Assembly: GCF_017315755.1 (NCBI RefSeq)
Contig: NZ_JAFLRJ010000150.1
Location: 1-39,845, forward strand
Direction: 5' to 3'
Length of the DNA stretch: 39,845 nucleotides
Source of the DNA: Streptomyces beijiangensis
GTDB taxonomy: Bacteria > Actinomycetota > Actinomycetes > Streptomycetales > Streptomycetaceae
Position 1 is the first letter of the stretch; the number at the start of each line of letters is the position of its first letter. Under the pieces are notes generated by a model that made no database searches, was not told where the DNA came from, and saw nothing but the letters and a program-made list of their open reading frames with translations. Shown piece after piece: positions 22,870-29,915 of this stretch. Made by a program: the position numbers and the translations under genes.

Positions 22870-23919
22870 ATGTTCCATCCGCTCCGGGTCAGCGCGGTAG
22901 AACAGCTGACGGACGACGCGGTGGCCGTCACCTTCGCCGTGGAGCCCGAGCTGCGCGAGACCTTCCGCCACACCCCCGGCCAGCACATCGCCCTGCGCCG
23001 CACCGTGGACGGCGAGGAGATCAGGCGTACGTACTCGATCTGCGCCCCCGCCGCCGAGGGCGCGGAACTGCGGGTCGGCATCCGGCTGGTGGACGGCGGC
23101 GAGTTCTCGACGTACGCGCTCAAGGAACTGGCCGTGGGCGACACGGTCGACGTCATGGAGCCCACCGGCCGCTTCGTCCTCGCCCCGCGCGCCGGACAGT
23201 TCGCGGCGATCGTCGGCGGCAGCGGCATCACCCCGGTCCTCTCGATCGCGGCCACCCTGCTCGCCTGCGAGCCGCAGTCGGGCTTCACCCTGATCCGCAG
23301 CGACAGGACCGTCGCCTCGACGATGTTCCTGGACGAGGTCGCCGACCTCAAGGACCGCTGGCCCGACCGCTTCCAGCTGGTCACGGCGCTCTCCCGGGAG
23401 GAGCAGCAGTCGGGGCTGCCGTCCGGGCGGCTCGACCAGGACCGGCTGACCGGCCTGCTGCCGGCGCTGCTGCCGGTGGCGGACATCGACGGCTGGTTCC
23501 TCTGCGGCCCCTTCGGTCTGGTCCAGGGCGCCGAGCGGGCCCTGCGCGGACTGGGGGTGGACCGCTCCCGTATCCACCAGGAGATCTTCCACGTGGACGA
23601 CGGCACGGCCCCCGCCGCGACGGCGCAGGCCCCTGCCCCCGCACACTCCACCCTCACCGCGACGCTCGACGGCAGGTCCGGGAACTGGCCGGTCAGGGAG
23701 GGCGATTCACTGCTGGAGACGGTGCTCCGGGCCAGGGCGGACGCCCCGTACGCCTGCAAGGGAGGGGTCTGCGGCACCTGCCGCGCCTTCCTGGTCTCGG
23801 GCGAGGTCCGGATGGACCGCAACTACGCGCTGGAGCCCGAGGAGACCGAGGAGGGTTACGTCCTGGCCTGCCAGTCGCATCCCCTCACACCGGAGGTCGA
23901 GTTGGACTTCGACCGCTGA
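22870..23919 (+). CDS. paaE: Phenylacetyl-CoA epoxidase reductase PaaE
   Basis: The 349-residue reductase passes electrons from NADPH to the PaaA diiron site. Domains in order are an FAD-binding barrel with RRTYSICAP (about 56-64), a nucleotide-binding domain with GGSGITPVLSIAATLL (about 117-132) and CGPFGLVQ, an Ala/Pro linker (about 243-257), and a C-terminal plant-type ferredoxin domain with CKGGVCGTCR and a fourth cysteine in VLACQSHP. All four 2Fe-2S cysteines are present. It follows paaD with no gap. A short tandem repeat lies directly after the stop. Confidence 0.94.
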   Translation: MFHPLRVSAVEQLTDDAVAVTFAVEPELRETFRHTPGQHIALRRTVDGEEIRRTYSICAPAAEGAELRVGIRLVDGGEFSTYALKELAVGDTVDVMEPTGRFVLAPRAGQFAAIVGGSGITPVLSIAATLLACEPQSGFTLIRSDRTVASTMFLDEVADLKDRWPDRFQLVTALSREEQQSGLPSGRLDQDRLTGLLPALLPVADIDGWFLCGPFGLVQGAERALRGLGVDRSRIHQEIFHVDDGTAPAATAQAPAPAHSTLTATLDGRSGNWPVREGDSLLETVLRARADAPYACKGGVCGTCRAFLVSGEVRMDRNYALEPEETEEGYVLACQSHPLTPEVELDFDR

Positions 23920-23920
23920 G

Positions 23921-23968
23921 CCTGTTCCACATGCCGTACCTGTTCCACATGCCGTACCTGTTCCACAT
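23921..23968. repeat. 18-bp tandem repeat after paaE
   Basis: The unit CCTGTTCCACATGCCGTA occurs at 23921-23938 and 23939-23956, with a third partial copy (CCTGTTCCACAT) at 23957-23968. It begins 1 nt after the paaE stop and runs towards the acyl-CoA dehydrogenase promoter. There are no spacers, so it is not CRISPR. It could be replication slippage or a repeated binding site. Confidence 0.8.
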
Positions 23969-23987
23969 CCCGGCCGCTTCCCCTAAT

Positions 23988-24004
23988 CTGACGCCTCATC
24001 AGAT
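23988..24004. promoter_or_regulatory. Inverted repeat upstream of acyl-CoA dehydrogenase
   Basis: TCTGA and TCAGA flank a 7-bp centre about 30 bp before the GTG start. Short palindromes at this place often bind TetR-type regulators of acyl-CoA metabolism, but the arms are only 5 bp and no regulator is adjacent. Confidence 0.35.
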
Positions 24005-24030
24005 AGTGACCTGCGCGGGAGGACTGGGCT

Positions 24031-25164
24031 GTGGACTTCACCTTCACCGAGGAACAGCAGGCGGCCGTAGAGGCAGCGAAGGCGGTCTTCTCGGGAGTCG
24101 CGCCCGACCAGGTGCCCAGCCCCGCACTCACCCCGGGCGCGGTGGCCGACGACTTCGACCGCCCGCTGTGGCGCAAGCTCGCCGACGCCGACCTGCTGAG
24201 CCTGGTCCTGGCCCCCGAACACGGCGGCGCGGGTCTCGACCCGATCGCACTCTGCCTGGTGCTCCGCGAGTCCGCCAAGGTCCTCGCCCGCGTACCGCTC
24301 CTGGAGACCAGCGCGGTCGCCATGACCGTCCAGCGGTACGGAGCAGCCGAGTTGAGCACGGCCACCCTCCCCGCGGTCGGCCGCGGCGAGCTCGTCCTCA
24401 CCGTCGGCGCCAACGGCCGTACCGGCCACGACCCGGCCGAACTGGCCGTCACCGCCCGCCAGGAAGACAGCACCTGGGTCCTGGACGGCGTCCAGACCGC
24501 AGTCCCGTGGGCCCAGACCGCGGACCGCATCGCGATCCCCGCCCACACCGCGGACGGACGCACCGTCCTCGCCCTCGTCCCCCGGGTCCATGACGGCCTC
24601 ACCCTCGCCGACCAGGTGTCCACCAGCGGCGAACGCTTCGCCGAGGTCCGCCTCGACTCCGTACGCGTCGCCCCTCACGACCTCATCGAGGCCGAGGGCG
24701 CGTGGGCGTATCTGCACGACCTCCTCGCCACCGGCACCTGCGCACTCGCGCTCGGCCTGGGCGAAGGCGTGCTCAAGATGACCGGTGAATACACCAGCAA
24801 GCGCGAGCAGTTCGGCTTCCCCGTCGCCACATTCCAGGCGGTGGCCGTCCAGGCGGCCGACTGCTACATCGACCTGCGCGCCATGGAGGTCACCCTCTGG
24901 CAGGCGGCCTGGCGCATCTCCACCGGCGCGACCGGCGCGCTCCCCGCATCCGGTGACATCTCGGTCGCCAAGATCTGGGCCTCCGACGGGGTACGCCGCA
25001 CCGTCCAGACCGCCCAGCACCTGCACGGCGGAATCGGCGCGGACACCGACTATCCCCTGCACCGCTACCACGCCTGGGCCAAGCAGCTGGAGCTCTCGCT
25101 GGGTCCGGCGGCGGCCCACGAGGAGTCCCTGGGCGACCTGCTGGCCGCCCACCCGCTCGACTAA
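24031..25164 (+). CDS. Acyl-CoA dehydrogenase family protein
   Basis: The 377-residue flavoprotein has the acyl-CoA dehydrogenase order: a helical N-domain (FTFTEEQQAAVEAAKAVFSG), a short middle beta domain, and a C-domain with TSKREQFGFPVATFQAVA and HLHGGIGADTDYPLHRYHAW. The position where short/medium-chain enzymes carry the catalytic Glu (YEGT) reads LSLG here, so the usual base is not visible. This resembles actinobacterial FadE subunits that work as heteromers with a second, catalytic chain, but no second subunit is adjacent. GTG 24031 has GGGAGGA upstream. Its stop lies 1 nt from the convergent rhodanese stop. The substrate is unknown; a role with the paa genes is only suggested by proximity. 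Confidence 0.85.
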   Translation: MDFTFTEEQQAAVEAAKAVFSGVAPDQVPSPALTPGAVADDFDRPLWRKLADADLLSLVLAPEHGGAGLDPIALCLVLRESAKVLARVPLLETSAVAMTVQRYGAAELSTATLPAVGRGELVLTVGANGRTGHDPAELAVTARQEDSTWVLDGVQTAVPWAQTADRIAIPAHTADGRTVLALVPRVHDGLTLADQVSTSGERFAEVRLDSVRVAPHDLIEAEGAWAYLHDLLATGTCALALGLGEGVLKMTGEYTSKREQFGFPVATFQAVAVQAADCYIDLRAMEVTLWQAAWRISTGATGALPASGDISVAKIWASDGVRRTVQTAQHLHGGIGADTDYPLHRYHAWAKQLELSLGPAAAHEESLGDLLAAHPLD

Positions 25165-25165
25165 C

Positions 25166-25510
25166 TCACAGGACGAAGGCCGGGCTTCCGTTCTCCGTCA
25201 CCATCGGACGCCCGGCACCGTCCCAGGCCTGCATACCGCCGTCGATGTTCACGGCGTCGATACCCTGCTGCACCAGGTACTGCGTCACCTGGGCGGACCG
25301 CCCGCCGACCCGGCACATCACAAAGGCCTGCCGCCCGTCGGCCACCGCCTCGGTCACCTCGCCGAGCCGCGCCACGAAGTCGCTCATCGGAACGTGCAGC
25401 GCACCCTCCACATGCCCGGCCGCCCACTCGTCGTCCTCCCGGACATCAAGCACCAGACCGTCGGCCGGTACGGCAGCGACATCCACCTGGGGCAGCGGGG
25501 CGAAATTCAT
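25166..25510 (-). CDS. Single-domain rhodanese (sulfurtransferase)
   Basis: The 114-residue protein is one rhodanese domain. LVLDVREDDEWAAGHVEGAL contains the usual DVRxxxE-xxxGHI pattern, and the active-site loop MCRVGGRS carries the catalytic Cys, followed by a two-Gly helix cap and GGMQAW near the end. It should transfer sulfane sulfur, for example from thiosulfate, to an acceptor. ATG 25510 is supported by GAAGG 8 nt upstream. It is third in a minus-strand run after the DUF2252 and J-domain genes; its job with them is unknown. Confidence 0.88.
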   Translation of the reverse strand: MNFAPLPQVDVAAVPADGLVLDVREDDEWAAGHVEGALHVPMSDFVARLGEVTEAVADGRQAFVMCRVGGRSAQVTQYLVQQGIDAVNIDGGMQAWDGAGRPMVTENGSPAFVL

Positions 25511-25556
25511 GGGGATTGCCTTCTCTCGTACGTACCCGACCCGGTCATCGGGAACG

Positions 25557-26405
25557 CTACTGCACCAGCCCCGCCAGCTCCGCCTCGCGCTCGGAGACCT
25601 GCCCCAGGAGCTGCTCGGCGATGTCCTCGAGGAGCCGGTCCGGATCGTCCTGGGCCATCTTGAGCATCGCGCCGATCGCGCTCTCCTCCAGCTCATGGGC
25701 GGCCAGCGTCAGCAACTCCTTGCGCCGCGAAAGCCACTCCAGGCGTGCGTACAGCTCCTCGCTCTCACTGGGCTGCGCCGCCGGCGGGACAGGACCCGCG
25801 GCCCACTCCTCGGCGAGCTCGCGCAGCAGCCGCTCGTCGCCGCGGCCGTAAGCGGCGTTCACGCGCGTGATGAACTCGTCGCGCCGTTCCCGCTCCGCCT
25901 CGTCCTGAGCCAGGTCGGGGTGCGCCTTGCGCGCCAGCTCGCGGTAGAGCTTGCGCGCCTCCTCGCTGGGCCGCACCCGCTTCGGCGGCTGGACCGGCTG
26001 CTCATTGAGCATCGCCTCCGCCTCGGGCGACAGACCGTCGGAGTCGAGCCAGTCGCTGAACAGCTCCTCGATCCCGGGCAGCGGCATCACCATGGCGCGC
26101 GCCTCCTGCGCCTTGCGCAGGTCCTCCGGGTCACCGCTGCGGGAAGCCCTGGCCTCGGCGATCAGCGCGTCGAGCTCGTCGAGCCTGGCGTACATCGGGC
26201 CGAGTCTCTGGTGATGCAGCCTGGAGAAGTTCTCCACCTCCACCCGGAAGGTCTCCACCGCGATCTCGAACTCGATCAGCGCCTGCTCGGCCGCGCGCAC
26301 AGCCTTCTCCAGCCGCGCCTCGGGCCGCTGCTTCGCGGCCTGCTCCGCCTGCTGCCCGTCCGTCTCGTTCCGGGTCGTCGTACCCCCGGTGGCATCGTCC
26401 GTCAC
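25557..26405 (-). CDS. J-domain-containing protein with long coiled-coil N-terminus
   Basis: The 282-residue soluble protein has a charged N-terminal region, a helical/coiled-coil stretch (about 28-105), and a J-domain (about 145-200) carrying the HPD motif in RKAHPDLA (His162-Pro163-Asp164), which stimulates Hsp70 ATPase activity. A further helical tail follows. It lacks the Gly/Phe and zinc-finger regions of true DnaJ, so it is a specialised co-chaperone. The start is GTG 26405 with a weak ribosome site; it begins 32 nt after the DUF2252 stop. Client proteins are unknown. Confidence 0.82.
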   Translation of the reverse strand: MTDDATGGTTTRNETDGQQAEQAAKQRPEARLEKAVRAAEQALIEFEIAVETFRVEVENFSRLHHQRLGPMYARLDELDALIAEARASRSGDPEDLRKAQEARAMVMPLPGIEELFSDWLDSDGLSPEAEAMLNEQPVQPPKRVRPSEEARKLYRELARKAHPDLAQDEAERERRDEFITRVNAAYGRGDERLLRELAEEWAAGPVPPAAQPSESEELYARLEWLSRRKELLTLAAHELEESAIGAMLKMAQDDPDRLLEDIAEQLLGQVSEREAELAGLVQ

Positions 26406-26437
26406 CCGCCCAGCCTAAGGGCGCCGTCCACCCCCGG

Positions 26438-27847
26438 TCACACGCCCAGCTCGGCCTCGATCCGCCCGTCCCTCACCGCGGCCGTCAGATCCGCGTGATC
26501 GGCTTCCGTACGGTCCGCGTACGCCACGGCGAAAGCGGCCACCGCCTCGTCCAGCTCCTCGCTCTTCCCGCAGTACCCGGCGATCAGCCGCGGGTCGGCG
26601 CTGTGCGCATGGGCCCGGGCCAGAAGCGCCCCTGTCATCCGCCCGTAGTCGTCGATCTGGTCGGCAGCGAGCGCCGCCGGATCCACGCTCCCCTTGCGGT
26701 TCCTGAACTGACGCACCTGGAAGGGCAGCCCCTCGACCGTCGTCCAGCCCAGCAGGATGTCGCTGACCACCTGCATCCGCTTCTGCCCCTGCACCACGCG
26801 CCGGCCCTCGTGCTCGGCCGGAGGCGGCCGGAAACCGGCCGCCTGCAGATACGGCACCAGCGCCGAGGCCCGCGCCTCCTTCACCTGAAGCACCAGCGGC
26901 TCGCCCCGGTGATCGAGGAGCAGCACCACATAGGACCGCGTCCCCACGCTCCCGGTGCCGACCACCCGGAACGCCACGTCGTGGATCGCGTACCGGCCGA
27001 GCAGCGGCAGCCTGTCGTGCGACAGCGTGGACAGATACTCCTCCAGCGCCCCTGCGACCGCCGCGGCCTCCGCATCGGGCACCCGCCGCAGCACCGGCGA
27101 AGCGTCCACGAAGCGCCGTCCGCCGTCCCCGCACTCCTCGGTCGCCTTGGCGGCGAAGCGCGCGCTGGTGTTCTGGCGGGCCTTCTCCTCGACCCGCTCC
27201 AGCGTGCCCAGCAGATCCTTCGCGTCCGCGTGCGAAACGAGCTCCTCGTCGGCGATCGCGTTCCACGCGTCCATCGCCGGCAGTTTGGCCAGCAGCCGCA
27301 TGGTCCGCCGGTACGCACCGACCGCATGGAACGCCCCGGCCCGGCAGGTGTCCTCGTCCGCCCCCGCCTCGCGCCCGGCGAGTACCAGTGAGGCGGCCAG
27401 CCGCTTGACGTCCCACTCCCAGGGCCCGACCACCGTCTCGTCGAAGTCGTTCAGGTCGATCACCAGACGGCCGCGCGCATCTCCGTACAGCCCGAAGTTC
27501 GCCGCGTGCGCGTCACCGCAGATCTGCGCGCCCACCCCGGTCACGGGTGTCCCCACCAGGTCATGGGCCATCAGGCCTGCCGCACCGCGCAGAAAGGCGA
27601 AGGGGGTGGCGGCCATCCGGCCCACCCGTATCGGTGTGAGTCCCGGCACCCGCCCCCGGTTGGACTCGACGACGGCCTGCACCGCGTCGGGCCGCCCCTG
27701 CGCGAGCACCAGCGAATCGTGCGAGGCCCTGGGCACCCGCGACCTGAGCTCCCTGCCCTCTTCCTTGGGCGACCCCTTCGGCCCGTCGGCCTCAGTGACC
27801 CGCTGCGCGAACCCCGCCACCACCGGCACCCGCATGCGCTCGCTCAT
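26438..27847 (-). CDS. DUF2252 family protein, kinase-like fold
   Basis: The 469-residue protein matches DUF2252, a family common in actinobacteria. GDAHAANFGLYGDARGRLVI (111-130) and DLNDFDETVVGPWEWDVKRL (131-150) resemble the catalytic loop and metal-binding motif of aminoglycoside phosphotransferase-like kinases, so phosphotransfer to a small molecule or protein is possible but unproven. ATG 27847 (MSERMRV) is preferred to an in-frame TTG at 27868 because GGCGGGG precedes it closely. It heads a run with the J-domain and rhodanese genes. Confidence 0.85.
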   Translation of the reverse strand: MSERMRVPVVAGFAQRVTEADGPKGSPKEEGRELRSRVPRASHDSLVLAQGRPDAVQAVVESNRGRVPGLTPIRVGRMAATPFAFLRGAAGLMAHDLVGTPVTGVGAQICGDAHAANFGLYGDARGRLVIDLNDFDETVVGPWEWDVKRLAASLVLAGREAGADEDTCRAGAFHAVGAYRRTMRLLAKLPAMDAWNAIADEELVSHADAKDLLGTLERVEEKARQNTSARFAAKATEECGDGGRRFVDASPVLRRVPDAEAAAVAGALEEYLSTLSHDRLPLLGRYAIHDVAFRVVGTGSVGTRSYVVLLLDHRGEPLVLQVKEARASALVPYLQAAGFRPPPAEHEGRRVVQGQKRMQVVSDILLGWTTVEGLPFQVRQFRNRKGSVDPAALAADQIDDYGRMTGALLARAHAHSADPRLIAGYCGKSEELDEAVAAFAVAYADRTEADHADLTAAVRDGRIEAELGV

Positions 27848-27926
27848 GAAGTCCCCGCCCTCGAACAACCTCGACCAACATCAACTGCCCAGACCGTACC
27901 GCCGCTCGCCGAGGCCCGTCGCCCTC

Positions 27927-27935
27927 TGTGGACAA
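27927..27935 (-). other. DnaA box (TTGTCCACA on minus)
   Basis: TGTGGACAA is the exact reverse complement of the preferred Streptomyces DnaA box. It lies between the DUF2252 gene and a terminator hairpin. Confidence 0.5.
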
Positions 27936-27953
27936 GCCCCTGGATGTGGAAAA

Positions 27954-27990
27954 GAGTGCAACCCCCGGACACCGTCCGGGGGTTGCACTC
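27954..27990 (-). terminator. Rho-independent terminator for the minus-strand membrane protein
   Basis: A perfect 17-bp stem is formed by 27954-27970 (GAGTGCAACCCCCGGAC) and 27974-27990 around a 3-nt loop. On the minus strand it is followed by TTTTCC, giving a classic stem plus T-tract. It begins 24 nt after the stop of the membrane protein gene. Confidence 0.88.
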
Positions 27991-28014
27991 CCTTCTCGCT
28001 TCACCATGCACACC

Positions 28015-29127
28015 TCACACGGCGACCGCTTCCTCCAGCTCTGCCTCTGCCTCTGCCTCCACCGTTGCCACTGCCTCCACCGTTGCCACTGCCTCCGGCG
28101 CTGCCACTGTCTCCGACACCGCGCGCCGCCGCGCCTCGACCAGCCCCGCGATGCCCATCACGACCACACCGGCCACGAACCAGAGCGCCAGCACCAGCAC
28201 GTTCCCGCCGAGCCCCTGCCCGCCGAAGTACACATGGCTGCGCGCGCCCTCCACGAAGCCCGCACCGTTCCAGAAGGCATGCAGCGAGGAGAAGAACCCT
28301 GGCTGCAGCTCGGGCCGGAACACCCCGCCCGAGCTGGTGAAGTTGAGCATCACGAACAGCACCATCAGCCCCAGCGTCGTCCACCGCTTGAGGAAGGTGT
28401 GCAGCCCCACCCCGATCAGCAGGATGCCCGCCGAGTACAGCCAGCTCATGGCCCAGATCCCGCCGAGACCGTGGTCGACCAGATGGAACATCGGCCCCGC
28501 GAACACGGCCCCGATCCCACTCACCACCAGCGACATCCCCGCCGCGAGCAGCGCCCTGATCCGCAGCGGAAGCACGGCCCCAGCCCCGCCGATCACCGCG
28601 ACCGAGGCGTAGGAACCGATGCTCAGCGCGACCAGCAGGAAGAACAGCCCCTGCCCGGTCCGGTCCCCGCTCGCCGACGGCGCCACGTCCGTCACCTTCA
28701 GCGGCGCACCCTCCTGGGCGGCCACCTCGGTGAAGACCTTCTCCACGACCGTGGCCGTGGTGTCCGAAGAAGCCGAGGCGACGACCAGCTCAGGAGCCTT
28801 GGCGTCCGGCACGTACGCGCCGTACACGGTCCGCTCCTGCAGCGCCCGCACGGCCGCGTCGCGGCTGTCGACGGTACGGACGTCGAGCGCACCCGCGCCC
28901 TTGTCCTGCAGCGTCTGCGCCAGGACCTGGGCGCTGGGCCCCGACCCCACCACGTCGACGCGGAGATCGTGCGGCTCAGGAGCGTGGAACGCCCCCAGGT
29001 ACGCGAGCCCCATACCGATGCACATCAGCAGCGGCGTGAGGAGGTGACCGAGGACATGGCGCAGAGCGGCCCCTGTACCGACAGCACCGCTACTCGGACT
29101 CGGACTCCGACTCGGACCTGCGGACAC
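28015..29127 (-). CDS. ABC-2/DUF3533-like membrane protein with repetitive tail
   Basis: The 370-residue protein has one N-terminal helix (about 24-45), an extracellular domain of about 115 residues, then five or six clustered helices (about 155-335). This is the plan of ABC-2-type permeases and YhgE/Pip-like proteins. No ATPase gene is adjacent, so transport is uncertain. The last 30 residues are an acidic Ala/Val/Glu repeat (VATVEA units) encoded by an 18-bp DNA repeat at about 28050-28090. The start is GTG 29127 with GGAGG 7 nt upstream. It is divergent from a MarR gene with two palindromes between them, so it is probably the target of that regulator, perhaps as a drug-efflux or envelope protein. 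Confidence 0.8.
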   Translation of the reverse strand: MSAGPSRSPSPSSGAVGTGAALRHVLGHLLTPLLMCIGMGLAYLGAFHAPEPHDLRVDVVGSGPSAQVLAQTLQDKGAGALDVRTVDSRDAAVRALQERTVYGAYVPDAKAPELVVASASSDTTATVVEKVFTEVAAQEGAPLKVTDVAPSASGDRTGQGLFFLLVALSIGSYASVAVIGGAGAVLPLRIRALLAAGMSLVVSGIGAVFAGPMFHLVDHGLGGIWAMSWLYSAGILLIGVGLHTFLKRWTTLGLMVLFVMLNFTSSGGVFRPELQPGFFSSLHAFWNGAGFVEGARSHVYFGGQGLGGNVLVLALWFVAGVVVMGIAGLVEARRRAVSETVAAPEAVATVEAVATVEAEAEAELEEAVAV

Positions 29128-29144
29128 GACACGACCTCCATATA

Positions 29145-29184
29145 GTTGGCTTTTACAACCCTCGAATGAGTTGTACTATACAAC
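29145..29184. promoter_or_regulatory. Divergent promoter with paired MarR-type operators
   Basis: GTTGTACTATACAAC (29170-29184) is a perfect palindrome with 6-bp arms; GTTGGCTTTTACAAC (29145-29159) is a related, less perfect copy 25 bp away. The plus-strand promoter for marR fits TTTACA (29152-29157) and TACTAT (29174-29179) with a 16-bp spacer, so both operators cover promoter elements. This implies autoregulation and control of the divergent membrane protein. Confidence 0.75.
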
Positions 29185-29206
29185 CAATACCGAGAGGGGC
29201 AAAACA

Positions 29207-29644
29207 ATGACCGCCGGCGATCCCCGGGCACGCGACACATCCGTCGACACCATCCAGCGCGAGCTCACCGCGTTCGCCCGCCGCGCCCGCGCGACGGCCG
29301 CCCGACTCCACCCCGAGCTGCCCCTGGTCTCGTACACGCTGCTCGCTCATATCGACGATCAGCAGGGCTGCCGCGCGACCGACCTCGCGGGCCACTACAT
29401 GCTCGACAAGTCCACGGTCAGCCGGCAGATCGCCGCACTGGAGAAGCTCGGCCTGGTCGAGCGCCGCCCCGACCCCGACGACCACCGCGTCCAGGTGCTG
29501 CACCCCACCGACGCCGGCACCGAGACGCTCGCGGCCACCCAGGGCAGCCGCCGCGCCGCCGTCCGCGACCGGCTCGCCGACTGGAGTGAGGAAGACCTCA
29601 ACCGGTTCGCCGACTACCTGCTGCGCTACAACTCAGCACACTGA
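29207..29644 (+). CDS. MarR family transcriptional regulator
   Basis: The 145-residue winged-helix protein has recognition region GCRATDLAGHYMLDKSTVSRQI followed by the wing LEKLGLVERRPDPDDHRVQV and a C-terminal dimerisation helix. The DDHR wing motif is typical of MarR/SlyA proteins. ATG 29207 has GAGAGGGG just upstream; an ATG at 29171 lies inside the operator and -10 region and is unlikely. It is followed by a terminator that runs into a parS site. The ligand is unknown; drug or phenolic ligands are common in the family. Confidence 0.88.
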   Translation: MTAGDPRARDTSVDTIQRELTAFARRARATAARLHPELPLVSYTLLAHIDDQQGCRATDLAGHYMLDKSTVSRQIAALEKLGLVERRPDPDDHRVQVLHPTDAGTETLAATQGSRRAAVRDRLADWSEEDLNRFADYLLRYNSAH

Positions 29645-29669
29645 AGGAGCCCGGCAGGACCACGTACGA

Positions 29670-29704
29670 AAACCCCCGCGGAGGCCACCGGCCCGCGGGG
29701 GTTT
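29670..29704 (+). terminator. marR terminator abutting parS
   Basis: AAACCCCCGCGG (29670-29681) pairs perfectly with CCGCGGGGGTTT (29693-29704) around an 11-nt loop. The last four bases of the right arm (GTTT) are the first four of the parS palindrome at 29701-29714. Confidence 0.82.
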
Positions 29705-29714
29705 CACGTGAAAC
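29701..29714. other. parS centromere site (ParB binding)
   Basis: GTTTCACGTGAAAC is a perfect copy of the Streptomyces parS palindrome, in the intergenic space between marR and tRNA-Leu. It is the second exact copy in this window, 23.1 kb from the first. Confidence 0.94.
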
Positions 29715-29780
29715 ACGTCTCAACGCGCCTCAACCCGTCTCCACGCGCCGCAACGCGCTTCAACAAGCACGCCTCAACGA
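29715..29780. repeat. Degenerate CAACGCG-type short repeats
   Basis: This stretch contains imperfect repeats of CNTCAACNCG-like units (for example CTCAACGCG, CTCAACCCG, GCAACGCG, TTCAACAAG). I see no gene in it. It separates parS from the tRNA terminator. Confidence 0.5.
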
Positions 29781-29782
29781 GA

Positions 29783-29826
29783 AACGGGCCCCGGTCAGCG
29801 ATTCTCATCACTGACGGAGGCCCGTT
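29783..29826 (-). terminator. tRNA-Leu terminator hairpin
   Basis: On the minus strand, AACGGGCC pairs with GGCCCGTT, with an inner CGTCAG/CTGACC pairing. The stem is followed by TTCTC. It begins 7 nt after the 3' end of the tRNA. Confidence 0.65.
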
Positions 29827-29832
29827 CATATG

Positions 29833-29915
29833 TGCGCGAGGGGGGATTTGAACCCCCACGTCCCTAAGGACACTGGCACCTGAAGCCAGCGCGTCTGCCG
29901 TTCCGCCACTCGCGC
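29833..29915 (-). tRNA. tRNA-Leu, anticodon CAG
   Basis: The 83-nt tRNA on the minus strand has acceptor arm GCGCGAG pairing with CTCGCGC, discriminator A, and D-arm GGCGGAACGGCAGACGC. The anticodon stem CTGGC/GCCAG has loop TTCAGGT, giving anticodon CAG. There is a long variable arm (TGTCCTTAGGGACGT) typical of class II leucine tRNA and a T-arm with GGTTCAAATCC. CCA is not encoded. It reads CUG, one of the two dominant Leu codons in high-GC genomes. From memory, a leucine tRNA next to fhaA is also found in mycobacteria. Confidence 0.97.

Noticed and set aside
23584..23597. Candidate parS in paaE (TCTTCCACGTGGAC)
   Set aside because: It shares only the CACGTG core; too many mismatches to the 14-bp parS palindrome.
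23921..23968. Possible CRISPR repeat
   Set aside because: The copies are head to tail with no spacers and there are no cas genes in the window.
27848..27868. TTG at 27868 as the DUF2252 start
   Set aside because: TTG starts are rare and the ATG at 27847 has a purine-rich site just upstream.
29171..29206. Upstream ATG as the marR start
   Set aside because: It lies inside the palindromic operator and predicted -10 box; ATG 29207 has a proper GAGAGGGG ribosome site.
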